Source of the DNA: Turicimonas muris | Lineage (GTDB): Bacteria > Pseudomonadota > Gammaproteobacteria > Burkholderiales > Burkholderiaceae_F | Reading direction: 5' to 3' | DNA length: 64,000 nt | Assembly (NCBI RefSeq): GCF_002221595.1 | Contig: NZ_NHMP01000001.1 | Span: 671,969 to 735,968 of the forward strand | Shown here: positions 34,674 through 44,680 of the stretch, in pieces | How the letters are laid out: every line of letters begins with the position of its first letter | Numbering within the stretch: the first letter of the stretch is position 1 | Notes under the pieces: generated by a model | Seen by the model: the letters and a program-made list of their open reading frames with translations, nothing else | The model's database searches: none | Told to the model about the DNA's origin: nothing | Made by a program: the position numbers and the translations under genes

Positions 34674-37523
34674 TTGATAAAAGATTTACAAGAAACCTCG
34701 TATCTCTTTGGAAGCAACGCGCCGTATGTTGAAGAGCTCTACGAGAACTATCTCGAAGATCCTTCCTCCGTTGACGATAAATGGCGTCAATTCTTTGATA
34801 ACTTGCAAAATTCTCCTGCTTCTGACGGCAAACTCGGGACCCATGATGTAGCCCATACACCTATCATCGCCGCTTTGGCTCGGAAACGAGTTTCCGGTGT
34901 TGTCGGCCATTCCGACGGTGAATTGGAAATCGCCCGTAAACAGGTTGCAGTTCAGTCTTTAATCAGTGCATATCGCTTTTTAGGTTCCAGAAGAGCCGTA
35001 TTGGATCCGCTAAGAAGAAAAGAATTGCCGAAAGTTCCGGAATTGGAGCCGGCTTTTTACGGATTGACCGAAGCCGATATGAACGTCACTTTCTCCGCTG
35101 CTAATACTTTCTTCGGCTCCGAAAAGATGACGCTTCGCGAGATCTTGGATGCGCTGCGTCAAACCTACTGCGGTACGGTCGGTTACGAATTTATGTACGT
35201 TTCTGACCCTGCTATCAGACAGTGGTGGGAAGAAAGAATTGAAAATACTCGCTCTACTCCGAACTATCAGGCCCCGGAAAAGAAAAAGATTCTTGAAAAA
35301 CTGACCGCTGCCGAAGGGTTGGAAAGATATCTCCATACCAAGTACGTCGGTCAGAAGCGCTTCTCCTTGGAAGGCGGTGAAAGCTTCATCGTGTCTATGG
35401 ATGCTGTCGTTGAGCAAGCTGCTGAATACGGCATTGAAGAAATGGTTATTGGTATGGCTCACCGCGGCCGATTAAACGTTTTGGTCAACACACTCGGTAA
35501 GTCTCCCAAAGAACTTTTCTCAGAATTCGAAGGAAAATACGCCAGCGGCGATTTGACTGCAGGTGACGTGAAGTACCACAACGGCTTCTCCAGCAATGTC
35601 GTTACTAAGAACGGTCCGATTCATTTAGCCTTGGCTTTTAATCCTTCTCACTTGGAAATCGTGGATCCGGTTGCTATGGGAAGCGTTCGAGCCCGTCAAG
35701 ACAGACTCAACGACCCGAAGGGCTTGAAAGTATTGGGCGTATTGGTTCATGGTGACGCTGCGTTCGCGGGCCAAGGCGTGGTCATGGAAACTTTGAACCT
35801 TGCTGATACTCGAGGTTACGGTACGGGCGGAACAATTCACTTGGTTATCAACAATCAGATTGGCTTTACAACATCCGATCCCCGCGACAAAGGTTCGATG
35901 ACTTACTGTACTGACCCTGCTAAATTAATTGAAGCTCCGGTCATCCACGTCAACGGTGATGACGCGGAAGCTGTCGTGATGGCTACACGTCTTGCCATGG
36001 AATTTAGAAATACCTTCCATAAAGACGTATTCGTTGATATTGTTTGCTTCAGAAGATTGGGCCACAACGAACAAGATACTCCGTCACTGACCCAGCCTTT
36101 GATGTACAGCAAGGTGGCTGCACACCCAGGGACTAGGGCTGTTTACGCTGAAAAACTGATTGCTCAAGGCGTGATTACTGAAGACGACGCCAAAGCTTTT
36201 GCTGCTGATTACCGCAGACAGCTGGAAGAGGGAACAATCCAGGAATTTGCTCCTTCTATTTCTGCAAAAACATCTCATACCGTCAACTGGTCAAGATATA
36301 ACGGTTCTTTGCAGGATCGTGTTCATACCGCTGTCCCGGTTCAAGAATTAAAGAGATTGGCGGAAATTATTACGACCGAACCGGAAAACTTCAAAGTTCA
36401 TCCGCTTCTGGAAAAAGTTCTCACGGACCGCCGCTCTATGAAAGACGGATTAATTAACGTCGATTGGGGCTTGGCGGAGCATTTGGCTTTTGCCACATTG
36501 CTGACCGGCGGCTATTCCGTTCGTGTCTCCGGTGAAGATGCCGGAAGAAGTACTTTCATGCACCGCCACGCTGTTTGGCATGATCAAAACCGCGGTACTT
36601 GGGATACGGGTATTTGGATTCCGTTGGAACACTTGTCTCCGACCCAAGGCAGATTTACTGTTATCGACTCTATTTTGTCTGAAGAAGCTGTATTAGGCTT
36701 TGAATACGGTTATTCAGGTGCTGCTCCTGAATGTCTGACTATTTGGGAAGCACAGTTCGGTGATTTTGCAAACGGTGCTCAGGTTGTGATAGACCAATTC
36801 ATCAGTTCCGGCGAAGCTAAGTGGGGTAGGAAATCAGGCTTGACAATGCTTCTTCCTCACGGATACGAAGGTCAAGGACCTGAACACTCATCTGCGCGTG
36901 TCGAAAGATATCTGCAGTTGGCAGCCGATGACAACATGGTTATCGCTCAGCCGACGACGGCTGCTCAGATTTTCCATTTGTTAAGACGTCAGATGGTCGG
37001 CAGAACACGTAAGCCTTTGGTCGTGTTCTCTCCGAAGAGTCTGCTGAGGAATAAAGCTGCTACCTCTCCGATGCAGGATCTGTCCGAGGGCAAATTCAAA
37101 GAAATTATCGGAGAAACCGAAGATCTGGATAGAAGTTCTGTCTCCCGCATCCTGCTTTGTACCGGCAAGGTTTATTATGAATTGGCAAAACGCCGTCAGG
37201 AACTTGCCGCCTACAACGTAGCGATTGTCAGAATAGAGCAGCTTTATCCGTTTAATCAGCTGGAACTCAACAGCCAATTCGAGAAATACCCGAATGTGAG
37301 CGAAGTTGTTTGGGTTCAGGATGAACCTCAGAATCAGGGTGCTTGGTCCTATATTCAGCAGAGAATTTTGGCAGCTATGAATGTCGGATGCCGTTTGGGC
37401 TATGCCGGTCGTCCGTCCTCTTCGTCCCCTGCTGTTGGTTACGCCAGCAAGCATATTGAGCAGCTTAAGACATTGCTCTCTGATGCTTTTGGACCTCTGA
37501 AAGGTCTTATCCAAATTAAATAG
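34674..37523 (+). CDS. sucA: 2-oxoglutarate dehydrogenase E1
   Basis: Thiamine-diphosphate-dependent decarboxylase of the 2-oxoglutarate dehydrogenase complex. About 949 residues: short E2-binding N-terminus (SYLFGSNAPYVEELYENYLEDPSSVDDKWRQFF split by loops), TPP-binding core with GMAHRGRLNVL, HGDAAFAGQG and NNQIGFTT, and GRSTFMHRHAV plus a transketolase-like C-terminal half. I chose TTG 34674 because AAGGTGA sits five bases upstream; GTG 34665 lies within that site. First gene of sucA-sucB-lpdA. Confidence 0.95.
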   Translation: MIKDLQETSYLFGSNAPYVEELYENYLEDPSSVDDKWRQFFDNLQNSPASDGKLGTHDVAHTPIIAALARKRVSGVVGHSDGELEIARKQVAVQSLISAYRFLGSRRAVLDPLRRKELPKVPELEPAFYGLTEADMNVTFSAANTFFGSEKMTLREILDALRQTYCGTVGYEFMYVSDPAIRQWWEERIENTRSTPNYQAPEKKKILEKLTAAEGLERYLHTKYVGQKRFSLEGGESFIVSMDAVVEQAAEYGIEEMVIGMAHRGRLNVLVNTLGKSPKELFSEFEGKYASGDLTAGDVKYHNGFSSNVVTKNGPIHLALAFNPSHLEIVDPVAMGSVRARQDRLNDPKGLKVLGVLVHGDAAFAGQGVVMETLNLADTRGYGTGGTIHLVINNQIGFTTSDPRDKGSMTYCTDPAKLIEAPVIHVNGDDAEAVVMATRLAMEFRNTFHKDVFVDIVCFRRLGHNEQDTPSLTQPLMYSKVAAHPGTRAVYAEKLIAQGVITEDDAKAFAADYRRQLEEGTIQEFAPSISAKTSHTVNWSRYNGSLQDRVHTAVPVQELKRLAEIITTEPENFKVHPLLEKVLTDRRSMKDGLINVDWGLAEHLAFATLLTGGYSVRVSGEDAGRSTFMHRHAVWHDQNRGTWDTGIWIPLEHLSPTQGRFTVIDSILSEEAVLGFEYGYSGAAPECLTIWEAQFGDFANGAQVVIDQFISSGEAKWGRKSGLTMLLPHGYEGQGPEHSSARVERYLQLAADDNMVIAQPTTAAQIFHLLRRQMVGRTRKPLVVFSPKSLLRNKAATSPMQDLSEGKFKEIIGETEDLDRSSVSRILLCTGKVYYELAKRRQELAAYNVAIVRIEQLYPFNQLELNSQFEKYPNVSEVVWVQDEPQNQGAWSYIQQRILAAMNVGCRLGYAGRPSSSSPAVGYASKHIEQLKTLLSDAFGPLKGLIQIK

Positions 37524-37562
37524 CGAACAGTTTTAAGAATTCCAGTTAGTGGAGAAATACTT

Positions 37563-38837
37563 ATGGCCATTATTGAAGTAGTCGTTCCTGAACTTTCAGA
37601 GTCCGTTTCCGAAGCGAGTTTAATTGAATGGAAAAAGAAAGTAGGGGACCGCGTCAGCGCCGATGAAGTGCTGATTGAAATTGAAACAGACAAAATTGTG
37701 ATGGAAGTTCCCGCACCGGAATCCGGCGTGCTCGTTTCCATTCAGCAAGGCAATGGAGCTTCCGTAACAGGCGGTCAGCTGCTGGCAACTATTGATACCT
37801 CTGCAGCTGCTTCCGCAGAAGTTTCTGCTCCGAAACAAGCTGCTCCTCAGCAGCCGGCACCGATCCAACATGCATCGGCTCCTCAGCCAACAGCACCCGC
37901 CGCAGCTGCAGTTGCTGCTGCAGCCGAAACTGCCGCACCGTCCGTTAAAGTAATGCCTTCCGCAGCCAAGATGATGGCAAATTTAGGCTTGAATCCGGCT
38001 GATGTTGTGGGTTCAGGTAAAGGCGGAAGAATTACCAAAGAAGACGTTCGAAACACACATCCGCAGCCTGCAGCTAAATCTGTGCAAGTGCAGGCTCCCG
38101 TTTTGCAAAGCATCGTCTCTGCTCAGCCTTCTTCTCTGCGTGAGGAAAAGCGCGTTCCGATGTCCAGACTTCGTGCCAGAGTTGCCGAGCGTTTGATTAA
38201 ATCTCAGTCCGACGCTGCCATTCTGACGACATTCAATGAAGTTAATCTCGGGCCGGTAATGGCTCTCAGAGCAAAATACAAAGAAAGCTTTGAGAAAAAA
38301 TACGGCATAAAACTCGGCTTCATGAGTTTCTTTGTCAAAGCTGCTGTTTACGCTCTTCAGCAGTACCCGATTATTAATGCTTCCGTTGAAGGCAGCGACA
38401 TCATTTACCATAACTACATCGATATCGGTGTAGCCGTCGGTTCCCCGCGAGGATTGGTTGTCCCAGTCCTTAGAGACGCCGACCAATTGAGCTTTGCACA
38501 GATTGAACGTCAAATCGCTGATTTCGCCAAGCGTGCGGCCAGCGGTAAACTCGAGTTAAGTGAACTGACCGGAGGAACATTTACCATTTCTAACGGGGGC
38601 GTATTCGGTTCGCTTTTCTCAACTCCGATTATCAATCCTCCGCAATCAGCCATTCTTGGCATTCACGCCACTAAACAGCGTCCGGTCGTTGAAAACGGCG
38701 AGATTGTGATTCGCCCGATGAACTATTTTGCTCTGTCTTATGACCATAGAATTATCGACGGCAGAGAAGCCGTTTTGGCTTTGGTCGCTATGAAGGATGC
38801 ATTGGAAGATCCTGCGCGATTACTGCTTGATATCTAA
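37563..38837 (+). CDS. sucB: Dihydrolipoamide succinyltransferase (E2)
   Basis: Core of the 2-oxoglutarate dehydrogenase complex, 424 residues. Lipoyl domain with the lipoylated Lys44 ([12 protein letters not shown]), an Ala/Pro-rich linker (about residues 80-125), an E3-binding domain ([21 protein letters not shown]) and the acyltransferase domain ending with the catalytic [10 protein letters not shown]. It starts 39 bases after sucA with a GGAGAA site; lpdA follows after 17 bases. Confidence 0.97.
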   Translation: MAIIEVVVPELSESVSEASLIEWKKKVGDRVSADEVLIEIETDKIVMEVPAPESGVLVSIQQGNGASVTGGQLLATIDTSAAASAEVSAPKQAAPQQPAPIQHASAPQPTAPAAAAVAAAAETAAPSVKVMPSAAKMMANLGLNPADVVGSGKGGRITKEDVRNTHPQPAAKSVQVQAPVLQSIVSAQPSSLREEKRVPMSRLRARVAERLIKSQSDAAILTTFNEVNLGPVMALRAKYKESFEKKYGIKLGFMSFFVKAAVYALQQYPIINASVEGSDIIYHNYIDIGVAVGSPRGLVVPVLRDADQLSFAQIERQIADFAKRAASGKLELSELTGGTFTISNGGVFGSLFSTPIINPPQSAILGIHATKQRPVVENGEIVIRPMNYFALSYDHRIIDGREAVLALVAMKDALEDPARLLLDI

Positions 38838-38854
38838 GGAGTTGGAGGTCTGAA

Positions 38855-40276
38855 ATGAAAGTTTTTGATGTTGCCGTTATCGGCGCCGGTCCCGGCGGAT
38901 ACGTAGCAGCCATTCGTGCTGCTCAGCTCGGAATGACGGTCTGTGTCATTGACGAATGGAAAAAAGACGGAAAAGCTGCTCCCGGTGGTACTTGCACCAA
39001 CGTTGGATGTATTCCGTCCAAGGCTTTGCTCGCAAGCAGCGGCTTGTTTGAAAAAATTAAAGAGGAAGCTGCAGTCCACGGTATTACGGTCAATGAACCC
39101 GCAATTGACGTAGCCAAGATGATGGCAAGAAAAGAAAAAGTAATTCGTCAGACCAATGACGGTATTCTTTATCTTTTCAAGAAGAACAAAGTCGAATTCT
39201 TCAATGCCAGAGGATCTTTCGTCAGCCAATGTGATGACGGATATATTCTTGCCGTTGGGGAACCGGTTAATGAGCGCGTAGTTGCACATAATGTCATTAT
39301 TGCCACGGGCAGTGTTCCACGTCAGCTTCCCGATGTGCCATTTGATGAAAAACTTATTCTTTCGAATGAAGGTGCTCTGTCTTTGACGGAAGTTCCGAAG
39401 AACTTAGGTATTATCGGCGCCGGCGTGATAGGTTTGGAAATGGGAAGCGTCTGGAATCGCTTAGGTTCTGAAGTGCGTATCTTGGAAGCAGTTCCTTCCC
39501 TGCTTTCTATGGCAGATTCTGCTGTCTCTAAGGAAGCCTTGAAGATCTTCACCAAAGAAGGTCTCAAGATGCAGTTTGGTGTCCGCATTGAAAAAGTTGA
39601 AACCGAAGATAACCGAGTCAGCGTCACTTACAAAGATTCCGAAGGCAAGCTTCAGGAAATGTGGGTTGAAAAACTTATCGTTTCTATCGGACGTGTTCCG
39701 AATACCGCGGCTCTGGATGGACCGGCAGTTGGTTTGAAGTTAGACGACCGCGGTTTTATAGAGGTCGATGAAGAATGCAGAACCAATCTTCCGGGTGTCT
39801 GGGCCATCGGAGACGCCGTACGCGGCCCGATGCTTGCCCATAAAGCAGAAGAAGAAGGGGTGGCGGTAGCTGAACGCATTATCGGCCGAAAAGCACACGT
39901 TGATTTAACTCTGATTCCCTCCGTGATTTACACTGAACCGGAAATTGCTTGGATAGGCAAGACTGAACAGCAGCTCAAGAATGAAGGAAGAGAATACAAA
40001 TCAGGTCAAGTGCCGTTTGCGGCAAATGGAAGAGCCCGAGCTTCCGATGAGACCGATGGTTTTGTTAAGATCTTGGCTGATGCAAAAACGGATGAGCTGT
40101 TAGGTGTTCATATTGTCGGCGTCTGCGCAGGTGAATTAATCGCCCAGGCTGCGCAAGCCATGGCTTTCCGTGCTGCTGCCGAAGATTTGGCCCTTATCTG
40201 TCAGGCACATCCTTCTTTCAGTGAGACAGTCAAGGAAGCGGCTCTTGCTGTAAATAAAGGTGCTATTAACCTATAA
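38855..40276 (+). CDS. lpdA: Dihydrolipoamide dehydrogenase (E3)
   Basis: FAD enzyme that reoxidises the lipoyl group and reduces NAD. 473 residues: FAD motif VIGAGPGGYVAAIRAAQLG, redox disulfide Cys47/Cys52 (GGTCTNVGCIPSKALL), NAD motif IIGAGVIGLEMGSVW and the active-site His-Glu near the C-terminus (AHPSFSETVKEA). Preceded by GGAGG. As the third gene of the operon it probably also serves other 2-oxoacid dehydrogenases. Confidence 0.97.
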   Translation: MKVFDVAVIGAGPGGYVAAIRAAQLGMTVCVIDEWKKDGKAAPGGTCTNVGCIPSKALLASSGLFEKIKEEAAVHGITVNEPAIDVAKMMARKEKVIRQTNDGILYLFKKNKVEFFNARGSFVSQCDDGYILAVGEPVNERVVAHNVIIATGSVPRQLPDVPFDEKLILSNEGALSLTEVPKNLGIIGAGVIGLEMGSVWNRLGSEVRILEAVPSLLSMADSAVSKEALKIFTKEGLKMQFGVRIEKVETEDNRVSVTYKDSEGKLQEMWVEKLIVSIGRVPNTAALDGPAVGLKLDDRGFIEVDEECRTNLPGVWAIGDAVRGPMLAHKAEEEGVAVAERIIGRKAHVDLTLIPSVIYTEPEIAWIGKTEQQLKNEGREYKSGQVPFAANGRARASDETDGFVKILADAKTDELLGVHIVGVCAGELIAQAAQAMAFRAAAEDLALICQAHPSFSETVKEAALAVNKGAINL

Positions 40277-40281
40277 ATAAC

Positions 40282-41106
40282 ATGAGACAGAAATTAATTA
40301 TTTTTATTTTACTTGCAGGCTTATCCTCGGCCTCTTATGCGGTCGAACTCAATCCTGTCCCGTTCTCGGAACGTTTTCCGCCTCAGTCGATTACTTCTGA
40401 AGCTATCGCTGACGAGGTGATTGAGGCCTACAAAAAAGAACTGAAAGATCTGGATGCATGGAAAGAACAGGAAGATAAGCTTTGCTACCGTAAATTTTTT
40501 GTTAATTCCTGTCTCATTGACAACAGTCGTTTCGTCAGAGAAAAGAAGGTTGAAGCCAAATCCGTTTGGTTAACTGCTCGCGATTTCCTTCGAGTGAAAA
40601 AATCCAACGAAGCAAGAACTGCCCGTCTCGCCAAAGAAGAGCAGCGCAAAGAATGGGTCGCTCGACAGGAAGCCATTATCAAGAATCCTCGGGCCGCCAA
40701 GAAGGTTTCCGAAGATGCTGACAGTGATATCGATTTGTCCGGTGTTCAGACTGTTGACTCGAAGGTTGAGCGTCCGTTGCCCGACAGAAAGTCTTCAGGG
40801 CACGCTCCTACGGCTAAACCGAGAATAATTACACCGGAAGAGCAGCAGGCTAATGAACATGCTTTTGCTCAAAGAGAACAACAGCGTCAGGAGCGTATAG
40901 AAGAGCGTGAGGCAAATCAGCCGTCGCCTCCGTCTATGGATGAACAGGAAAGAGAAGCTGCTCGTGAAGAACGCCGTAAGGCCATCGAACAACGTAAACT
41001 TGAAAACGCTAAGAAGAGAGCCGAGAGGGCCAAAGAATACGAGCGTCAGTTAAAGCTTAGAGAAGAGCAAAATCAAAAAAGCCTTATGAACACTCTTAAG
41101 CCTTAG
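40282..41106 (+). CDS. Exported charged coiled-coil protein of unknown function
   Basis: 274 residues. Signal peptide MRQKLIIFILLAGLSSASYA is followed by VELNPVPFSERFPP, a short region with two Cys (KLCYRKFFVNSCL, about residues 69-81) and then a highly charged, Arg/Glu/Lys/Gln-rich helical stretch to the end (roughly residues 105-150 and 190-274), predicted coiled coil. No named domain is recognised. It begins five bases after lpdA and ends before a terminator, so it is transcribed with the odh operon, although a functional link is not obvious. Confidence 0.75.
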   Translation: MRQKLIIFILLAGLSSASYAVELNPVPFSERFPPQSITSEAIADEVIEAYKKELKDLDAWKEQEDKLCYRKFFVNSCLIDNSRFVREKKVEAKSVWLTARDFLRVKKSNEARTARLAKEEQRKEWVARQEAIIKNPRAAKKVSEDADSDIDLSGVQTVDSKVERPLPDRKSSGHAPTAKPRIITPEEQQANEHAFAQREQQRQERIEEREANQPSPPSMDEQEREAAREERRKAIEQRKLENAKKRAERAKEYERQLKLREEQNQKSLMNTLKP

Positions 41107-41122
41107 CATTCAAACAATTAAG

Positions 41123-41167
41123 AGCCGTGCTGACTAAATAAAATCCAAATTTCAGCATGGCTTTTTT
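41123..41167 (+). terminator. Terminator of the odh operon
   Basis: AGCCGTGCTGA (41123-41133) pairs with TCAGCATGGCT (41152-41162, one G-T) and is followed by five further T. Confidence 0.7.
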
Positions 41168-41233
41168 GCTGTCAAAAACCGTGACAACTTCAGAAAATCC
41201 TCAATGTTAAAATTCCTCTCTTAGGAGACGTCC

Positions 41234-43255
41234 ATGGATAAAACATTAAAAGCAGAAGTTGAAAAGGTCTTTGCTCCGGACGGTTGTCTTGCTCATGTTA
41301 CTGAAGGATATACCCCCAGACAATCGCAAATCGAATTCTCTAAGGCCGTTGCAGATTCGTTGGAAAAAAAGCAAAGTCTGGTTGTGGAAGCCGGCACCGG
41401 AACCGGTAAGACTTTTGCATACCTTGTTCCCTGCATTATCCATGGAGGAAAAGTGCTGATTTCTACGGCCGGAAAAACGCTTCAGGACCAGCTTTTTGAG
41501 AAAGACGTTCCAGCCGTGCTGACAGCCCTCGGCGTGGGGGCAAAAATTGCCGTTTTAAAAGGCCGGGCCAACTATATTTGTCTCTCCCGTTTCGAACATG
41601 CGATGGTCGAAAACGCCAGCACGACAAGAGAAGAACTGGCGCATTTGCTCGAAATAAAAAAATTCGTGCAAATCACGAAAACCGGAGAAAGAAGCGACAT
41701 TACAACGGTCCCGGAAAGCTCGGGAATTTGGCGCGCGGTTACTAGTACCTCCGAAAACTGTATCGGCAAAAACTGTCCGGACTACGAAAACTGTTTTGTG
41801 ATGAAGGCCAGAGAAAAAGCTCGCGAAGCAGATGTTCTCATCATCAATCATCATTTGTTTCTAGCTGACATGGAGCTCAATGATCAAGACTTCGTGGACT
41901 TTCTTCCTGATTTCGATATGGTTATTTTTGACGAGGCTCACCAATTACCTAGCATCGCAACAAGTTTCTTCTCAGAAAGCATCTCAATGTCTGAAGTTAA
42001 GAACTTCGCCCAAGACGCCTATGTTACGGCAGCTCGTTTGGTGCCGAAGGGAGATGAGTGGAAAGACTATCAGACAAAAATCTTTAATCGCTGCAACGAT
42101 GTTCGCTTAAAAGCGACCATACTTGGTGCGGAAGAAGAATCAAAGAAGTCTTTGGATGAATTTACCGATGCTTTTTTAATGGCCGAGCCTATCCAAAAAT
42201 TAGCTTTAGGGCTTCAAGGATTTATTGAGGCGCTGAAAAAATTCGCTCAGGACAACGAAGAAATTACCTTAGCCGTAAAAACCGGAGAGGAGATTCTCGA
42301 GAAGCTTAATTATTGGGAAAAAGCCCTCAAAGAGACTGTTGAGAAAGATAGAAAGCCCGATGAGTTCTCTATCAAATGGTTCAATCTGACGCCCAAGAAT
42401 GTGACTTTCTCAGATACCAAACTCTCTTATGCCGATAAGTTCAGACAGTACCGACAGGAGATGGACAGGCCATGGATTTTGACTTCTGCCACATTGTCCG
42501 TTGAAAACGATTTTCATCACTTCACGGACGACATGGGCTTAGAAGATGCGGAAACACACAGCTGGGAAAGTCCTTTCCACTACGCTTCTCAAGGCATGCT
42601 TTACGTCCCCACGGATATTCCCGAGCCGAATGCACCATATTTTTCCGATGAGGTAGCGGAAAAGATTTGGCCTCTGCTTCAGAAAAACCGAGGCCGAGCT
42701 TTTGTTCTTTGTACAACGCTTCGGGCAGTGCAGAAGATCTCGGATTCCTTAAAAGTTCAGGCTGAAAGGGCCAATGAAACCATTCCGATTCTGGTGCAAA
42801 ACGATGCACCGAAGAACGAACTGATCCGCCAGTTCAAAGAGCACGGAAATGCGATTTTGGTTGGGTCTATGAGTTTCTGGGAAGGGGTGGACATTAAAGG
42901 CGAAGCACTTTCTATGGTCATCATTGATAAGATCCCGTTCCCGCCGCCGGATGATCCGGTCATTAAGGGAAAGACTAATTGGCTTAAGAGTCAGAATAAG
43001 AATCATTTCCGGGAACTTTTCCTCCCTGAAGCGATTACTCTGTTAAAGCAGGGTGCGGGGCGTCTTATTCGCGATCGGAACGACCGAGGTATGCTCATTA
43101 TTTGCGATAAGCGTCTTCTGACTAAGAGTTATGGCGCAATGATTTGGAATAGTCTTCCTGATTTTGCCCGTACCGCAAGACTCGAAAACGCGCTTGCATT
43201 TCTCGAAGAAATGAGTCTGGAGAAACAGGACAAAATCGGTGAAGTTAAGTTTTAG
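41234..43255 (+). CDS. dinG: DinG/YoaA-type ATP-dependent DNA helicase
   Basis: 673-residue superfamily 2 helicase of the XPD-like Fe-S group. Walker A is EAGTGTGKTFAYL (about residue 57), the DEAH box is FDEAHQLP (about residue 234), motif VI is QGAGRLIRDRNDRG. An Fe-S cluster domain is supported by four Cys: one in NYICLSRFEH and three in CIGKNCPDYENC. These enzymes unwind DNA 5'-3' at forks and R-loops. Length and the Cys spacing are closer to E. coli YoaA than to DinG. It stands alone, four bases from the convergent lipoprotein gene. Confidence 0.9.
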   Translation: MDKTLKAEVEKVFAPDGCLAHVTEGYTPRQSQIEFSKAVADSLEKKQSLVVEAGTGTGKTFAYLVPCIIHGGKVLISTAGKTLQDQLFEKDVPAVLTALGVGAKIAVLKGRANYICLSRFEHAMVENASTTREELAHLLEIKKFVQITKTGERSDITTVPESSGIWRAVTSTSENCIGKNCPDYENCFVMKAREKAREADVLIINHHLFLADMELNDQDFVDFLPDFDMVIFDEAHQLPSIATSFFSESISMSEVKNFAQDAYVTAARLVPKGDEWKDYQTKIFNRCNDVRLKATILGAEEESKKSLDEFTDAFLMAEPIQKLALGLQGFIEALKKFAQDNEEITLAVKTGEEILEKLNYWEKALKETVEKDRKPDEFSIKWFNLTPKNVTFSDTKLSYADKFRQYRQEMDRPWILTSATLSVENDFHHFTDDMGLEDAETHSWESPFHYASQGMLYVPTDIPEPNAPYFSDEVAEKIWPLLQKNRGRAFVLCTTLRAVQKISDSLKVQAERANETIPILVQNDAPKNELIRQFKEHGNAILVGSMSFWEGVDIKGEALSMVIIDKIPFPPPDDPVIKGKTNWLKSQNKNHFRELFLPEAITLLKQGAGRLIRDRNDRGMLIICDKRLLTKSYGAMIWNSLPDFARTARLENALAFLEEMSLEKQDKIGEVKF

Positions 43256-43258
43256 GCT

Positions 43259-43846
43259 TTACTCTGGTTTTCCTTTGATTTGACAGCTTTTCCAACGTGC
43301 AGCCATGTCATCTGTCTTGGATTTGGCTGGATAAGTTTCGTAGCCGCAAAGAATACGGGCGGCTTTATCCTGAGGTCTTTGGCCTGTTAAATTGGCTTCA
43401 ACCGTAAAAGGTTTATCGTTGGCGTCAGGATGCAGTTCGATGAAATGCAGAGTGATTTCTTTGGTCGGCTTTGGCTTCAGACATTCTCCAAGGACGGCTC
43501 GCACTTTGTATTCTTCCTGATGAGTATCTTTGGCAAAATAGCGGAGCATAACTAATTCTCCCCAGTCTTTGCCGGCATGATGAATGCGTCTGCGGCTCTC
43601 GTTTTTAATCCAATCAATGAACTCAGGTGTTTCGGAACAAGTACGCCAGTCTCCGGGATATTGGAGCTGTGAAAGAAAAAACGGCACACCTTTGGTTTCT
43701 ACAGCTTCATCGGCAAGATAATTGAGATCCTCGCACGTCATGTCCTGAGAATTCTGCGGGACTGTTCGGCAGCCGGTCATGGCGACAGCTGCCGAAATGA
43801 TAAAGGGAATAGAAATAAGGGCCTTGACGTTAACCTTCATCAACAA
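43259..43846 (-). CDS. Putative lipoprotein of unknown function
   Basis: 195 residues. Hydrophobic signal with lipobox (ISAAVAMTGC, Cys about residue 26) predicts lipidation and envelope location. The mature part has four more Cys (MTCEDLNYL, WRTCSETP, LGECLKP, ARILCGYE) and one near the end (WKSCQIK), no recognised domain. ATG 43840 is a possible alternative start. It follows bamD by 12 bases on the same strand and probably shares its transcript, which hints at an envelope role but no more. Confidence 0.72.
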   Translation of the reverse strand: MLMKVNVKALISIPFIISAAVAMTGCRTVPQNSQDMTCEDLNYLADEAVETKGVPFFLSQLQYPGDWRTCSETPEFIDWIKNESRRRIHHAGKDWGELVMLRYFAKDTHQEEYKVRAVLGECLKPKPTKEITLHFIELHPDANDKPFTVEANLTGQRPQDKAARILCGYETYPAKSKTDDMAARWKSCQIKGKPE

Positions 43847-43858
43847 TCCTAAAAGAAA

Positions 43859-44680
43859 TTATTGCGGGGCCTCCACTTGCGGTGCTTGAATAATGTGCTG
43901 CACAGTCTTCTTGGAGGGACGATTTTGATTGGCTTCAATAATACGCTCAATGTCTTTGACTTTATCTTCCATTCCGAGTGCTTTGTAACTGTCTTTCATA
44001 ATTTGTAATGCTTCTTCAGCTTGGTCGGTGCTCTGGAAGTCGTTTAGGACGGTTTGACAGCGGTTGATGGCCGCAATATATGCATCTCGCTTGTAGTAAT
44101 ACATAGCAGTATTGATTTCATACTGTGCCTGCGCATGGATCAATTCATACATGCGTTCTCTGGCATCATTGGCATAACGGCTATGCGGGAAACGTTCAAC
44201 CAATTCTTTGAAGATATCGAACGCATCTCTGGCAGCTTGAGCATCTCTTTTAGAGAGATCTTGTTTTGTCAGCCAATTCATCCATCCGTCATCTTCGTCC
44301 AATGTGGCAACGCCCTTGATATACATTGCGTAAGGGGAGAGCGGATGATCAGGATACTGTCTGAGGAAACGATCGCAGGCAATAATGGCCTGAGACATTT
44401 CTCTTTCACGGAAATAAGAGTAAGCAGTCTCAATCTGAGCTTGCTGGGCATACTTGCCGAACGGGTAGCGGGCTTCCAATTTTTGGTAGTAGTCGCGGGC
44501 CGTTTCCCAGTTCCCTTCATTCAGATTGTCTCTGCCTTCAACATATAACTTGTCCGCAGACCAGCCTTCAGTCGGATCCTCAATGGAATTAAGCCAACTG
44601 CATGACGCAGTGGTTAGAATAACGGAACCCATCGCAATCGTTAAGAGAGTGCGCTTAAAAGTTGATTTTAAGGATGACAT
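43859..44680 (-). CDS. bamD: Outer-membrane assembly lipoprotein BamD
   Basis: 273 residues. Lipobox LTTASCSW (Cys about residue 28) anchors it to the inner face of the outer membrane, where it works with BamA to fold barrels such as those of the autotransporters here. About five TPR repeats are visible (AAR/TARDYYQKLEARYPFGKYAQQAQIE, QAIIACDRFLRQYPDHPLSPYA and so on). Its ATG abuts the divergent rluD ATG with no gap (CATATG, 44678-44683), so its promoter must lie inside rluD. No good ribosome-binding site is seen. Confidence 0.94.
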   Translation of the reverse strand: MSSLKSTFKRTLLTIAMGSVILTTASCSWLNSIEDPTEGWSADKLYVEGRDNLNEGNWETARDYYQKLEARYPFGKYAQQAQIETAYSYFREREMSQAIIACDRFLRQYPDHPLSPYAMYIKGVATLDEDDGWMNWLTKQDLSKRDAQAARDAFDIFKELVERFPHSRYANDARERMYELIHAQAQYEINTAMYYYKRDAYIAAINRCQTVLNDFQSTDQAEEALQIMKDSYKALGMEDKVKDIERIIEANQNRPSKKTVQHIIQAPQVEAPQ

